From Cyathus striatus (lineage: Eukaryota > Basidiomycota > Agaricomycetes > Agaricales > Nidulariaceae): a stretch of 64,000 bases of DNA. Below the pieces are notes generated by a model. The model worked only from the letters and a program-made list of their open reading frames with translations, had not been told where the DNA came from and did no database searches. A program made the position numbers and the translations under genes. The stretch lies in assembly GCA_025738555.1 (NCBI GenBank), contig JAOVFP010000006.1, positions 1,736,001 through 1,800,000 on the forward strand, in the 5' to 3' direction. Each line of letters opens with the position of its first letter. The stretch's first letter is position 1. Positions 21,713-32,852 of the stretch are shown in pieces.

Positions 21713-22940
21713 TCAAACTGAATCTACTTCAAGTTGTCCTTCGCTCCTCTTTGGCTCGAAGGATATTGATATATGATCCGCCTCCTGGGTTCTGGGGGCT
21801 CCTAGCATGGCATCTAATCTTTTAGCAATGTCTACCGTTGATATGTCGCCTTCATGCTTGTCTGGCCATGCCTTTCCCAGAGCAACTCGGAGTGTTATTA
21901 AGAGCGGTGCAAATACCTAGTTGTCTTATAAGTATGCCTTCTCTATGAATAACTTGGAGCTTACTTGTATCTGACTCAAAACTTGAAGGATAGCAGTCGA
22001 GTATTTCTCAGATTGCGACTTATCTAAAAAAAAGGACACTACGAATGCAGTGCCGAATATCACTATTAGTAGCTCCGACTCGACAATCATTGATATGATG
22101 CAGGTGTATTGTCTTGCGCTGTGCTTTCCCAACACTTGTTGTGCACGCATACGATGGTGGACTAATCGACCCACAATCAAGATACTCATGAACACGTTGA
22201 GCGCGAGCGAGATGGCAGCAAATACTATTTGGCTGGAACCAAAGAATTTCGATGATTCTGTCATAGCTCGAAAAATAAAGTATATTCCCATTACTGGTAA
22301 ACAAGTAAAGGTCAGAGCTATGCAGTGATCAATAACAGATGACCCAGTGTTTACCAATGGACGCGAAAATTGCGAGGACGGGCATTGGGGCTGTAATCCA
22401 CAGAGAAACCCCAGATCCTTTATAAATGACGAGGCACCTCCATACCTATCAGTCTAGGTTAGTCCATATAGAGAAGTTCGCGCTAGCTGTGCTTACCAAC
22501 AGCACATCTGCACCCCAGGTTGCAAGCGTGTAAGCCACGTCACCAAGCTTTCCTAGTGTTATGCACACTTCCAGCAATTTGCGCGTATCCGGGTCGTCAC
22601 AAAGGAACAAGATGGCATATAGTTTTTCGTTAACCGCTCTGAGAAGAGATGCCATCATGAGGGTGCTGAGGATGAGCATAAACGAGATATAGCATATCAA
22701 GAAAACGTTTTGTCGAAAAAGATGTTTGAAGGTCGTGAAGGTTATTCGACATCGCCGATTTTGTCTTGTTTTATGCAGCAAGTAGAAACTAGTGGCGAAC
22801 AGGGTGATGTTTATACCGTACACTATCACGGATACGATGGAAGCAATGATTTGCGTCCGCGTCAAATCATAGTATGCATTCATGACCGAAAAGCAGACAG
22901 GATCCGCTTGGAGCGTTGGACCGATCGCGGGTTTCGTCAT
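21713..22940 (-). CDS. multi-pass membrane protein, Agaricomycete 7TM-like family (copy A)
   Basis: Four exons (22497-22940, 22355-22445, 21965-22317, 21713-21916) give 363 aa in phase. About seven hydrophobic segments are visible: QIIASIVSVIVYGINITLFA, VFLICYISFMLILSTLMMAS, a segment near WGADVLLV, PMPVLAIFASI, LTFTCLPVMGIYFIF, ALNVFMSILIVGRLV, ELLIVIFGTAFVVSFFL. The C-terminal tail (about 65 residues) is polar and cytosolic in character. The layout is shared with copy B (28590-29850), including intron positions, WRCLV-Y-K after TM3 and VGRL before the Ile-Ser-Ile/Met-Val/Ile-Glu-Ser-Glu helix. Function unknown; receptor-like topology is inference. Confidence 0.8.
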
Positions 22941-24200
22941 GACGTTCTTTGACGAAGTGGGATTTGCGCGGGATGGTTCATCCTCGCCAGGTGGTTTAGT
23001 ATTTGTACTCTACTATTTAGGAACTAGATATCTCCAATGTTTCAGCAAATCAAGGCACTAATGAACTCCACGGAAATATTGCGCAGCCATTAAGGTGAAT
23101 CGAGTAACTACGCATTCCCCGAGAAGTTAGAGGAAAGGTTAAGGTGGCCCGACAGATCCCGCATCGTACTTATCAGCTACATCAAAGTTCGTACTCGCAT
23201 AATTGTCACACTGACTGAAGCTTCTGCTCTCGCTTTTGTAAGTTATCACCACGTTATGTACTTTTCCGGGCTCATATCAGGATTTACACTTGCAGAATGT
23301 ATGTGAAGTACTTACTTGTAACGAATGCTCAGTACAACACGGCCTATTGCGATACATTAGCATTACAGAAACAAAGTTTTCTCTCCTCCGAGTCGTGGAT
23401 TAACATTGGTTCAGATCTTAGCGAATTGGTCAAGAATTATTTTGTTAGAACTTGACCAGACCCTCTTGTTTACACAGCATCATGGGCGGAACAATCGAGC
23501 GCATCATTTGTAGGTGCAGCCGAGTGCTTTATGGCGCTCTCAGACCGCCGAATTCACCAGGTTCACAGATCTTCCCTTTAAACCACGTGTACGTCGAGTA
23601 TCTTTCCGTCTCATACAAGGCAGTGTCACTGTTACGAGCTAGTACTTACTCGTTAGCTACCATGCGCTCGTGGCGACGTGGCCGGAGTTGAACACAAGTT
23701 TCACGCTTAAGCATCAATGCGAACAGCTTCGACTCCAACGGCGATGGGCGAAAATGCTAGTATTTTGTCTCCTAGTGTTTTTCTCTGAGCGATTTCAATT
23801 TCATTCACAGCATCGGTGAGACGCTGAAAGCCAGCGGCTATGACCATGCAGCAAACATAGAATAATCAAAGACATAGATCTAACTTTACAATACCTGCTA
23901 TGCAAGTTCGACTATTTTCTAAGCGAAGTATAATTTCAGAACGAAACATCATAGATTTTATCCGCCATTTACCGTGTATGAGTATCATTCCGCTGGATAA
24001 CTCGGACATTGAAGATTTTATGCTTCTGCCAGCGGTTCTATTACTTATCGCTAGAACAAAACTTCTTTATTATATCAGATAGCAACTTTAAATCTATGAT
24101 TACTGCCGTCAACAATTCAAGAATGTAGAAGTGAAGGTTACGGCACTCTCAGAGACTGCCGAGAGGGCAATACCTAATTGTCTACTTTGTCTACTACTAC
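22941..24200. other. intergenic 1.26 kb, no gene supported
   Basis: Between 7TM copy A's start and the NFX1-like gene's stop. ORFs of 60-79 codons (23452-23691, 23900-24082) lack domains and splice support. It probably contains the copy A promoter and the NFX1 3' UTR. Confidence 0.45.
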
Positions 24201-27200
24201 TTATACATCATCTTCCCAGTTCTCTGGAACAGGCTCACCAGGCGATGTAGCGTCAGTAGTGACGATGGGAAGAATGAGTACGGGTTGCACTCGATGATGG
24301 GACTGTGAATGTCCAGTGGCTGGTGTAGACGTGCGAGTTACTGGAGCAGAAGGTACGGGCGATGCCGTGTTTACGGGCACAGGTCCCCAGCCGTGCGCTG
24401 CAGGACTAGGTGACGGTGTGTGTCTGGTACTGCTCGATGCACCAGAAGTGCGCCATGAAGATGATACAGGCTTAAGGGATCGAAGATCAGTCAATCTCCC
24501 CAAGCTAGGTAGAGGTGCTAAGGATGAAACGTATGATGAAAGTAGTGGAGAGGGTATTCGGGTGTCAACCCGACGAAGAAGTTGTACACTGCGAGTAATT
24601 GTGTATCAGTGATGGAAATATTCTACGAGAGATGGTGGTACTGACCTGCGGTGTGGCTCTTGGTCAATTAACTGCGTGTCCATCCTGTAAAGGCGAGCAA
24701 GCTTGACATTATTGCATATTAGTTACACAGTAAGAGAACCAGATGGATTATTCTTACATCGTGCACAAATTTCCGACGATCAGGCGGCATGTGTGGAAGG
24801 ACTTCAGTACGCTTGGACGATGTTGTAAAACTAAACTTTGAATCAGTATCGTTTCAAACTGAAAAAACAACTCCATAAACACACTCAGCAAATGCCTTTT
24901 CAACCATGGGTATGAACCTGGGATTCTCCCTCGCAAACGTGACTAGCTCGTCGTTATACGTGACGATAGACTTTTCTTTTCCATCAGGATTGATTCCCAA
25001 TGCATCCGCCAGTCGCGCATTACGCTTGGCGATAGCACATTCACTTGTACACTTCGGACTTGATTGCTCCTTGCTCGCAGAGCTATTGACACTACGGCCA
25101 CAGCAAACAGATTGGCGAATTCGACCGCATGGGCATCTCAGTAGAATGACGGACTGGCATGGCTCGGTCTCGGGACAGGCTGCAGGCGCATGGCAAGATT
25201 TAGTACAAGGATGATTATTTGGAAGGCTATGAATAAAGTGGTCAATAATCATGTGCACCAAATATACATGTTGATGGACTAACCAGAGTTTACGAGACTT
25301 TCCGCAAGGCGCTGAACAGGAACCACAATCATTACCATGGCATAACCTTTGGCAATGATGGAAACCACATGAAAGGAGTCTTTACAGCTAGAATTAGTAT
25401 CGTCAATAGCACACGTTACAAAATACACTCACTTTCCACATACAGTGCCGCACGACACTTTATCCCGTTCCAAAGAACATTTTGTGTTCGGAACTATCTT
25501 CTTCCCGCAGGCGCATTGCTTAGCCATCAACACAGGACAAGGCGGGCAAGGGATCGATTCTTCATGACATGAGTGGGGTGTCCGGGAATGACCGCAAGGA
25601 GGCTGACGAGGACATGGGTAGTGACATTGCATCTTTGTGCCACACGGAATAGGTGGTTCATAGACAGTCCTGCCACAGAAGCAAACCATCTATCCCAACA
25701 TTAGTTCTGTAACTATGCGGCTGAACTCTGAACTTACCTCTTCAAATGAGCTCCTCAAGCAAGGAGGACAAGGTCCTCTATGATCCCTCTCCTCGCAATG
25801 ATGGTTACCGCAGCTTAGAAGTTTTCCGCAAACTAGATCACACTCGTGCAACCCGCCTCTTTCCTCCCCTATCCCAGACTCATTAACAGCGTTCTTCTTA
25901 CCTTTCTTGGTCGTCGCGGCCAACGATGCCAGGGGACAACAGATTCGTTTGCATTCGTGCTTGCCACAGGCACGCAATGCATGGCAAGGTCGATTACATA
26001 ATATCTCTTGTTGCTCTCCGTTTTCTTCACGAACCTCAAAGCATTTGATGGATCGCGTTGTGGCCCCACATCTACATGGGCGAACAATCTCCACCTTGCA
26101 AGGTGAGCATGGTCCTGTATGGCACTTCGCTGAACAGGGATGCCCACAACCAGTATGAGGTTTGGAACAGGTAGAGTTACAAGTTGGTATGGGCGATATG
26201 CAATTTGTGCGAGTTGGGAAGTCGTATGCTGTTTCGTCGGAGTTCGGAGATGGTGCAATAGTTGATTTACCACACGGACAACGAGTTACGTTCGTTGGGG
26301 AAAATGGGCATAACGCAGGTGTCGCCGAAGGAGGATGACACGATTTTTGGCATTTGTGAATCCCACAGTCGAAGAACCTATCACGATGACATATCAGAAA
26401 CCTATGTAGGCAGTACATTTCAACTGAAAAAAAACTCACCGTTCACATCGACTTGTACAAGCATATCGCCCAATCCATGGCGGTTGGCCTTCAACAAAGC
26501 AGTCAATAGGGTTCCCGTCACCACACAACATCTCCTTATTCTCCTTCCCGCACCAACATCTAGCCACCTTTATTACTTGACAAGGTCCACACGAGCCTTC
26601 GTGACATATCTTACCGCAACTATGTTCTCCGCAGTTCAGCATACGACTACACACTTCTCCACATGAAAGATTCCTCTTCAAATATGTGTCGCCCCTTTCG
26701 CCTCCGCACTTGAATGCAATGATATTCTTCCTAGGACAGTAGCACTCGAGGCGGGTAGTAACTTTACACGGAGGACATGGTCCAGGATGACAAGAAAGTG
26801 GACAGGGATGCCCACATCCGCTCTCTCGTGGACGTGTACATGGTCCACCACAAGAATGTGGTGTTGCCAAACGGGGAGGTTTAGGCTCCGCTTTTGCGCT
26901 ACAGAAACACCTATACAGTGTCCGTTAGCAAAAAACGTAACCAGCGGAAAATAAGACGGAAATGATACACACCAATAAACGCTTGGAACGACTTCTCTCC
27001 TCCCCTGACAGCCAGGACATCTCCACTCCCCATTCCTCTCTTCTCCGCGTGCCCTCCACGCCTCCGCCACATCCTTCACGCTCTTTGATGCCCAAGATTT
27101 GATGCATTTCAAATGGAACACTGTCCAACAATATTGGGAATTTTCGCCATCACCCACAATGGTAGGTAAAGAAGGCGAACACGACCAAGTCGCGTGGTCC

Positions 27201-27922
27201 CAGCGAATAGCATTGAAACAAATTGGGCAATCAGGATACGGGGGGGTACCGAGAGAATGAATCAATCGCGATGTAAGGTCGTCAGAAATTGGGCCATCAG
27301 GTTTCTTTGTTTTAAATCTCTCCGAAGGTTGCTTGTTTGAGTGAGATTGGGTAGATTGGGCTTGAGGATCGGATTCTGTAAGTCGTGCACCAAAATTTGC
27401 ACGTCGGCTACTTCCTCTACCTTGAGGTTTCTTGGAAAAGTCTGATCCTTCCACAGGAAGGGTTTGGCCATCGCCTTCATCCCCCGCTTTTGGTGGACGC
27501 CGTCTGCGATTTCTTGGCTTGGATCCTGAAGAAGAACCAGGATTACTATTGCGACTCATGGGTCTGCTATCGTTTGTCCTTGTGACATCAGTTGTAGAAC
27601 CAGATGCGGGTTCAGAGGCAATATGTACATTATCCTGAGCTCGTATACGTGGTGGTCTGCTTCTAGGATTCCGCTGGTGAGGTGTTGACAGAACACTTCC
27701 GTTACTGGGTTGGTTTATCGGAGTGTCGCCTGCTGCATGACCTCCCTCAGCTCTAGGGGGATTTATATCTCGTCTGGGGCCATTCCGTCGATTTCTAGGA
27801 GGTTGCGAGGGTCGATGCTGAGACTGTCGATTATCAGGTATTGAAGTATCTCGGGGATTAGTATGTGGAACACTAGGAGTACTGTTTGAAGTTAAAGCAG
27901 TAGTGCTAGCAGAGGTTTCCAT
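24201..27922 (-). CDS. FAP1: NFX1-type zinc-finger protein (FAP1/NFX1 family)
   Basis: Orthologue-type match to yeast Fap1 and human NFX1, nuclear/cytoplasmic regulators with ubiquitin-ligase-like RING and NF-X1 fingers. The start at 27922 opens a Ser/Pro/Arg-rich disordered region of about 220 aa. An atypical RING/PHD follows (CPICFNAIRW, HLKCIKSWA, WRCPGCQ). Then comes a long series of NF-X1 repeats with the C-G-H-x-C pattern (SGCGHPCPLSCHPGPCPPC, LNCGEHSCGKICHEG, CGKHECKRICCPL, CGNHHCEERDHRGPCPPC). An R3H-like region follows (about 24750-25000: DELVTFARENPRF, then PDRRKFVHDLARLY). The chain ends in a Pro/Ser tail finishing PVPENWEDDV. About nine exons. It is flanked by the two paralogous 7TM genes. 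Confidence 0.93.
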
Positions 27923-28192
27923 GCACCAGAAAGACTTGAGATATATACCCTCGAGATGAAGAGAATGAGGAAGAGAAAAGAAAGGTGTAGTTGCAACGTC
28001 CCAGAATCAGTTCGCTTGATTAAGGACCAGATCTGGCTGAGTCAGCCTACCGCTTTCAACTGGGCAGCTCCGCACCCACCGCTTTCTTCATTCTTCTCCC
28101 GCTCTCCGAGCACTGCGGCAGCATTCTCGAGCATCCTCAGCCTTCAAAGCTTCAATGTCAACCAAGAGTCCGACGGCCATATTTTTAATAAA

Positions 28193-28558
28193 ATGTCATT
28201 TTTTACTACGAACATTACGCCAACAAATAGTAAGTAAGCCTTCGAAGTTCACCGACCAGCTTTCACATGGGCACCCAAACTGAGTACTCATTGTCACCCT
28301 GAAGAATACGAAGAGTGTGCCTCGTATGATAACCATAGTCTAGTTAGCCCACTGCCTCAATCCAACATTCAATTGGAACTGACTCCGTCTGGTGTCGGTG
28401 TGGACCCTAGTGGTAGGGGCCGCATCGAATCTATTGGCGGCGCTGTATACGCCTGGAAGAGTTACTATTATGACTTGAATTTGATGGCAGTGGTATCCAT
28501 GGACGACGGAATGACTCTATCATGCACGTTTCAGTCCTTCCTCAGGAGATTCAAATGA
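28193..28558 (+). CDS. candidate small gene, orphan
   Basis: Exons 28193-28229 and 28305-28558 join in phase (GTAAGT..GAAG, 75 nt) to give 96 aa: MSFFTTNITPTN, then a polar segment with SGVGVDPSGRGRIESIGGAV and an aromatic YAWKSYYYDLNL. A CT-rich tract upstream (28080-28130) resembles a core promoter. No family recognised. It is divergent from the NFX1-like gene and convergent with 7TM copy B. The 82-codon uninterrupted second exon and valid splice phases are the only support. Confidence 0.3.
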
Positions 28559-28589
28559 TTTTTGCACCCAAATAATTCATCCAGGCACG

Positions 28590-29850
28590 TTAAACTTCTT
28601 CTTTAGCCTTCAATTTTAGCGGTTCATTCGTGAACGCGTCGTGTGTTGTTGCAGAGAAATTGTGGGTTCCTTTTGAAGATGAAGGCATCGTTCCATTTTC
28701 AAATTGTGGATATTGTAGCTCGTCCAATCGCTTCTTAACATCCATGGTCGATATATGGCTCACAACTTCGTTGGACCACACTTTATTCATAGCCACTCGA
28801 TACATCAGAAGAAGTGGACTGAGAACCTGTTACAATGCAGGGATGTCAGTATATCTAATACACTGCTGCATATGTCGAAGAGAACCAAAACGTACTTGAA
28901 TCTGTGTCAAAATCTGAAGTATTATGCCAGACCATTGTTTTATTGGGGTCTTGTCCAGTATGAATACTATCGCAAATCCGATGTCGAACAAGACCACTAA
29001 AAATTCCGACTCAATGACGATGGAAATAATACTAGTATAATGGATTCCATGACCTAAACCTAGGGTACCTCGAATCCGGCTGCGATATAATATCAACCGG
29101 CCTACAATCATTCCTGTCAAGACAATGTTTAACGCAAGTGTGGATATTGCGTATATGGCTTGTCCTTGAAGCCATCCCTTGGATGTCTGTTGTTTTGAAA
29201 AGGCTGGGATTACAGACATCATTCCTGTGGCTGCAATCGTATATGAATGATTCTCTGGGCTAATGTGCGCATCCTGACGGCTACTCACTGAAAGAGGCCA
29301 CAAACAGCAAGCCTGGGCACACACCAACTATCCAAAGAGAGTACCTACAACACTTATAGACAACCAAGCAGCGCCAAATCTTTCTTCATGTCAACTTTGC
29401 TCCAAATCTGGATGAATCAACTACACTCACCAGCAATAGATCTGCTCCCCAGCTTGAAAGTAGATAAATGACCTCTCCAGTCTTCTCATTCCCCGTAAAC
29501 AAATTGAAGATTTGCTCTCCGGTCAAATGATCGGAAAGAAATAGGATTTGCTTTAGCCTTTGCATGATATGGATAGCGACTGTACCCATGATAACCGTGC
29601 TTAGGCAGAACATGGTAAACACGTAGAAAATCAAGGCCAGTGCACGGGGATTGACTTTCCTAACAGAAGTGGACGTGACTGCATGACGGGTTTTCCACAA
29701 GACATATGTGCAAGTCGCTGCGAATACGACATTTATTCCATATACGATAGTCGAAGTGAACGCAGCGATTATTTGTGTCCACATGAGCGAGTAGAGGGTG
29801 TCCAAATCCGAAGGGCCATTGTACTGGCAGGGTGATTGGAAGCGAGACAT
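28590..29850 (-). CDS. multi-pass membrane protein, Agaricomycete 7TM-like family (copy B)
   Basis: Paralogue of the gene at 21713-22940, same strand. The ATG at 29850 (MSRFQSPCQYNG) is followed by TM1 QIIAAFTSTIVYGINVVFAA, TM2 with ALIFYVFTMFCLSTVIM, the SSWGADLLLV block, a short exon with WRCLVVYKCC, TM5/6 with ALNIVLTGMIVGRLILYR and VIESEFLVVLFDIGFAIVF, and the shared exon end ILTQIQ. The tail carries STMDVKKRLDELQYPQF, matching the IAKRLDAML helix of copy A. The exon layout is the same in both copies, which points to gene duplication. Function unknown. Confidence 0.78.
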
Positions 29851-31720
29851 ATTAGACCTCTGGATAAGAAGGTACTCAACCTACGACCAGTTATACTATC
29901 TGGCTTTTTATGTGTCACGATCACGGGTGAAGGAGACGCGAATTATGCTACCTCCAGATCACTGATTTTCGGGACGTAGCAAATTTGTCAACGTTTCACA
30001 ATAGGTCTTACAGAAAATCAACATTTCTTCGACAGTTGTCCCATCCCTACAACTCATGATTGCGATCTACGATGCACCACCAGTGTGCTTATCAACGCGT
30101 TATCCCTTGTTCTCGAACAGGCAACGAGAGGAAACCCCTAGGCGTAAGTCATTGTCACAGCTCTCAGTACTGAGCGTCAATCATAAACAATCCCTCTAGG
30201 AGTGTGTTTCATCAAGCGCAGAAACTTACGCGAAAATAATCATTATGCCGACGCGAACATCCACAAAATATACATGGCGGTGAAATGCAATGACAATATG
30301 AACATTGCTTATGTACGGTAAGTCAGCTCAACTTGCAACAACTTGGCGAGGGATGTCGATCACATAACACGCAAAGATTCTTTGGGCGATTAAGATGATT
30401 TACCACAGTCCCGATAGTATTATTGTATCGCTTTCAAGCGCGGACACGAGATGGCAACTATTTCAGAGTACTTAGCAACGATTTATATTGCATACCTCAG
30501 TTCCAATTTGAATGAAACGTCATAGACTCATGTTGGACTCATGCCCAATAAATTCCAAGGCTACGGCAATGCCGAATTGCGTGTATCCTACTGGTTACAA
30601 GCGTAGCCTCCGATGTCTAACTTAAAATTCTTTGTCAACAACAATCTTCCCGAGATGACCATCGGACCAGGAGTTGATAGTTGACTATGGGCTACTTAGG
30701 CACCAACGGCGCATGTTGCACAGCGGAGACTGGAGGCGCTGCTCTTCCGAGCTGCCTTATATATCAAATTCTCTATGAGCGCGGATCTAAATCTGCCGCG
30801 GCAAACCGTTGATGCAGGCTCCGATTGCGACAGCCCGACCTTCTCTAATTTTCATCCAACTTGATTTATTATGTAAAAAAAAAGTTGTAACACTATTTTT
30901 CGCCTAGCAGCTATACACCCGCCTTGAAAATTCTCGAACCACATACGACACGGATGTTCGTTCGTCTCCATACTAATCCCTCATCAATAAGTGGGTAGGG
31001 CTGGATTTATATGTTCGACATCAGAACTTAAATATATCAAATCGCGCCCTAGTCGAAGATTAGTTAGTAAATATATGTTATTGGCTGGGATCTTCACCAA
31101 TTGGTGGTAAATAGGAATATCTACAAGAATTTGACAACTATATATCAGGATACAACCATTAAAGAGATGGCGAGCACCCTATTTGTCCGGACAAAAATAG
31201 AACTTTCGACGTCACCAGACGCTGAGGCGGGCAGACAAATCCATCCTGCATGAAATTCAACAATGCATGGGTCTCAGTGGTTTTCATATCGCGTCACCAC
31301 AGTCATGGACATGAAATTACATGTAGTTATGATATACGGTATACGGCTTGCCAAATGCTGAGGACTCCCCGACGACATGGAAGATATTCTAGTTGATTAA
31401 CGCGCTAAACCTGTTCCTTAGCATTAACTGTCAGCGTCGTTTCCTCCTAGAGACAGAGATATCGTCCCTCCACGGGTACAAAGGAAAGTACATAGAAGGA
31501 AACAACGCGTGTCAAAAAGCAGGTACATAATTGTAGGCCCACGCAGCGTGCATGGCAAGAGGAAGGAGCAGGTGTATGGAAGGTTGACAAGAATGACGAC
31601 GTGCGATGATCTCATTAGGGGTGATGCTGCCTGTTATGGAAGGACCCTGAAACGACTCCAAATTAGTCCCAAAATAGCGCACTCGTTTTGAATTTGCATT
31701 GAATTATTCCTGTAAAATAA
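29851..31720. other. intergenic 1.9 kb, no gene seen
   Basis: Long AT-rich spacer between 7TM copy B and the SUR7-like gene. I found no coding exon set, terminal repeats or structured RNA. It contains scattered short ORFs only. Confidence 0.5.
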
Positions 31721-31728
31721 TATATAAG
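31721..31728 (+). promoter_or_regulatory. TATA box of the SUR7/PalI-like gene
   Basis: TATATAAG 48 nt upstream of the ATG at 31776, followed by a pyrimidine-rich tract; typical fungal core promoter spacing. Confidence 0.5.
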
Positions 31729-31775
31729 TATAGCCCCCCTCTTTTACTCGCTCGCCCTTCCTCCGTCCTCCAGCC

Positions 31776-32604
31776 ATGCCGCGCGCATTCTGCATCCCCG
31801 GTGCCTTCTTCCTCTTCTGCGCCTTTGTCCTTCTGTTCATCACCTCCATCTCCCTCCCGTACCTCCCCGCCCTCGACTTTGCCCGAACCCACTTCGGCAG
31901 CAACCTCCAAGTCCCAGACAATGCAAACGCGTTGAACCAGATACGCGTTCGTTTCTCCTCCCCATCCACAGAGACTCCCTTATCTGACGTTGCTGCTAGT
32001 TTGGCATATGGGCCCCTTGCTACTTCGACGCCAGTGACGCACGCACGTGCCCTAGAACGGGCCATGCATACTCAGTACAACTCCAAGGCCAATCAGACAC
32101 CGTCAACATCGCCGCTTCTTGGACACGAGGGTTGGTCATTCACCCCGTTGGTACGCACCCCCCCCTCTCTCTTCTCTTCCATCTTAACTCATCCGCATCA
32201 CAGCCGCAGGAGTCACCTTCATTGCGCTGCTTCTCTCCCTTTCAACTCATGTCACAGTCACCCTCGTCGCGTCCCTCGTCTCTTTCCTGGCAGCCACGAT
32301 AACCCTCATTGCCTTCGCCTGTGACATTGCTCTCTTGGCATGGGTCAAGCACCAGTTCAATAAACTCGATGGTTCCAGCCCCAGGACAATTACCGGACCT
32401 GGTATGTCCGCTCATAATTTCTTTCCTGACGTAATTGACATTGTTACAGGTTTTTGGCTCACGTTCGCGTCTTTCATCCTGCTCCTCCTCGCCGGATGCA
32501 CGGTCTGCTTCGGAAGGCGTAAGGACCGCATGGCAGGCGCCACACCCACTTACGCCGCTAAGCGACCCTTCTGGTCGCGTTTCCGCCGTACGCCCAAGGT
32601 CTAA
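31776..32604 (+). CDS. SUR7/PalI (Rim9-like) four-TM plasma membrane protein
   Basis: Member of the SUR7/PalI family (eisosome-associated Sur7 or pH-signalling PalI/Rim9). Four exons (31776-31946, 32000-32150, 32204-32401, 32450-32604) give 224 aa in phase. TM1 is GAFFLFCAFVLLFITSISLP. The extracellular loop carries RFGIWAPCYF and a second Cys in ARTCPRTGHAY, the family's G-x-W-x(n)-C-x(n)-C signature. Three further TMs follow: GVTFIALLLSLSTHV, LVASLVSFLAATITLIAFA, FWLTFASFILLLLAGCTVCF. The tail is basic (KRPFWSRFRRTPKV). A TATA box lies 48 nt upstream. Which branch of the family it belongs to is undecided. Confidence 0.88.
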
Positions 32605-32852
32605 TTGCGTCCTAGAATCTAAAATTACTCCATCCTCGGCGCCTAATACTGCTTTGTCACAGAACTTTTGACTTTGATTTCGATTTACGAATAAGAATAC
32701 TTTACGACCTCTTTGCTTCTATTACTTTACTTGCTACGTCTCTTGGTGTTCCCTGTATACCCATGTTTTGGTGTTATGTCCCTTTTGTGCTTCATAGTGA
32801 ACAAGTTCTTGAACCATCCATAATGATAAAAATACAGTGTTAGTATATTCTG

